Shown here one piece after another: positions 20,301-20,607 of a DNA stretch of 20,607 nucleotides. The position numbers were made by a program, and so were the translations under genes. Source of the stretch: Poronia punctata (taxonomy: Eukaryota; Ascomycota; Sordariomycetes; Xylariales; Xylariaceae); the NCBI GenBank assembly GCA_022579005.1, contig MU401865.1, positions 1 through 20,607 on the forward strand, read 5' to 3'. The notes below the pieces were generated by a model. That model searched no databases. It was not told the origin of the DNA and worked only from the letters and a program-made list of their open reading frames with translations. Each line of letters begins with the position of its first letter. The stretch's first letter is position 1.

Positions 20301-20607
20301 TACTAAATATAATATAAGCTTTAGTTATTATAAGTAATACGTTGTTTATAAATAATAAAAAAACATAACGCTTAACTTATAAATACTTAATAAACCTTTA
20401 AAGTAGCTTTATTATATAAAAAGTATATTAATAATTTACTATATTTATATTAATAATTAAAGCAAAACTAATTATTTTAAAAGCTATAGTATAAAAGCTT
20501 ATAGCAATTAAGCGCTTATTAAAAAAGCTATGCTTAAACTTTAATTAAAATTAAATAATTTACTATAATAATACTTAAGCTATTAAGCTTATAATAAGCA
20601 ATTAAAA
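20301..20607 (+). pseudogene. Copia RNase H, start only, degraded and cut by the window edge
   Basis: Still in frame 2, codons at 20333-20356 read SNTLFINN, corresponding to the copia RNase H motif SDASFADD with Asp changed to Asn. This is followed at 20363-20389 by T.RLTYKYL, corresponding to TRRSTxGYL. The domain normally runs on for about 100 residues to a TEAEY/TEAEL motif and then the 3' LTR, which should lie within about 1 kb beyond the window. Confidence 0.75.

Larger units (their letters stand above)
1..20607. other. RIP-like hypermutated AT-rich repeat block
   Basis: The whole window is A/T with scattered G and C, and no frame stays open for a normal gene length. Stops are almost all TAA or TAG; TGA is very rare. 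C and G survive mainly in the contexts GC, AC and GT, while TC, CC, GA and GG are scarce except in a few islands (about 3690-3830, 13230-13240, 13790-13890). Two copies of the same LTR differ by about 37 of 299 positions, of which about 30 are transitions. Known biology: RIP in filamentous ascomycetes converts C to T on both strands of repeated DNA. Inference: this is a RIP-type mutated heterochromatic block of a fungal genome. A mitochondrial origin is unlikely because no open mitochondrial genes, tRNAs or rRNAs are seen. Confidence 0.85.
13799..20607 (+). mobile_element. Degraded Ty1/copia LTR retrotransposon, right end outside the window
   Basis: Plus-strand protein relics appear in copia order: gag zinc knuckle (15874-15912), protease and pre-integrase region (15961-16420), presumed integrase (16423 to about 17700), acidic linker (about 18230-18290), reverse transcriptase (YxDD relic at 19820-19831) and start of RNase H (about 20310 on). 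In gypsy elements integrase follows RT; here the linker and RT lie downstream of the protease-integrase part and RNase H directly follows RT, so this is a copia-type element. The left boundary is uncertain: 13799 is proposed from a TGTTAGGG start, with the region to about 14600 as LTR/leader. The distance from zinc knuckle to YxDD (about 3.9 kb) is long for copia, so a further insertion or a long polyprotein is possible. Confidence 0.65.

Noticed and set aside
1..20607. Alternative genetic code with TAA and TAG as sense codons, since TGA is almost absent and long frames would then open
   Set aside because: TGA is rare because GA is rare everywhere, not only in one frame, and the lost Asp, Glu, Gln and Trp codons in recognised RT blocks show mutation and not recoding.
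1..20607. Mitochondrial or plastid DNA, suggested by the very low G+C
   Set aside because: No open organelle genes, tRNAs or rRNA were seen, while nuclear-type gypsy and copia relics are present.

Overview
The window is about 20.6 kb of extremely AT-rich DNA (roughly 16-20% G+C, judged by eye on sampled lines, not counted). It has no intact gene. TAA and TAG stops occur every few codons in all six frames, while relics of transposon proteins can still be read if those stops are ignored. This is what repeat-induced point mutation (RIP) or a similar C-to-T hypermutation leaves in repeats of filamentous fungi, so I infer an AT-rich, transposon-packed heterochromatic block of a fungus, most likely a filamentous ascomycete. 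The species cannot be told from the sequence.

Layout, left to right. (1) 1-3560: T-rich on the + strand, a degraded repeat probably coding on the minus strand, unidentified. (2) about 3600-3830: a less mutated island. (3) 3830-6575, resuming at 12988: an A-rich, plus-strand degraded reading frame of unknown family. (4) 6576-12983: a complete but dead Ty3/gypsy-type LTR retrotransposon, minus strand, with two 299-bp LTRs about 87-88% identical. It is inserted into (3). Its reverse transcriptase and the block after it are recognisable at 9290-9840. (5) about 13790-13890: a second less mutated island, possibly the start of an LTR. (6) 14080-14540: a cluster of inverted repeats. (7) about 14600 to the window end: a plus-strand Ty1/copia-type element with recognisable gag zinc knuckle, protease/pre-integrase region, acidic linker, reverse transcriptase and start of RNase H. 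It runs off the right edge.

The genes do not work together. This is a nested graveyard of retroelements. The points of most interest are the mutation signature (surviving C follows A or G and almost never T or C, so TC and GA are nearly absent, which is not the textbook CpA-only RIP pattern), the unidentified plus-strand frame whose phase is kept across the gypsy insertion if the target-site duplication is 4 bp, and the palindrome cluster at 14.1-14.5 kb.
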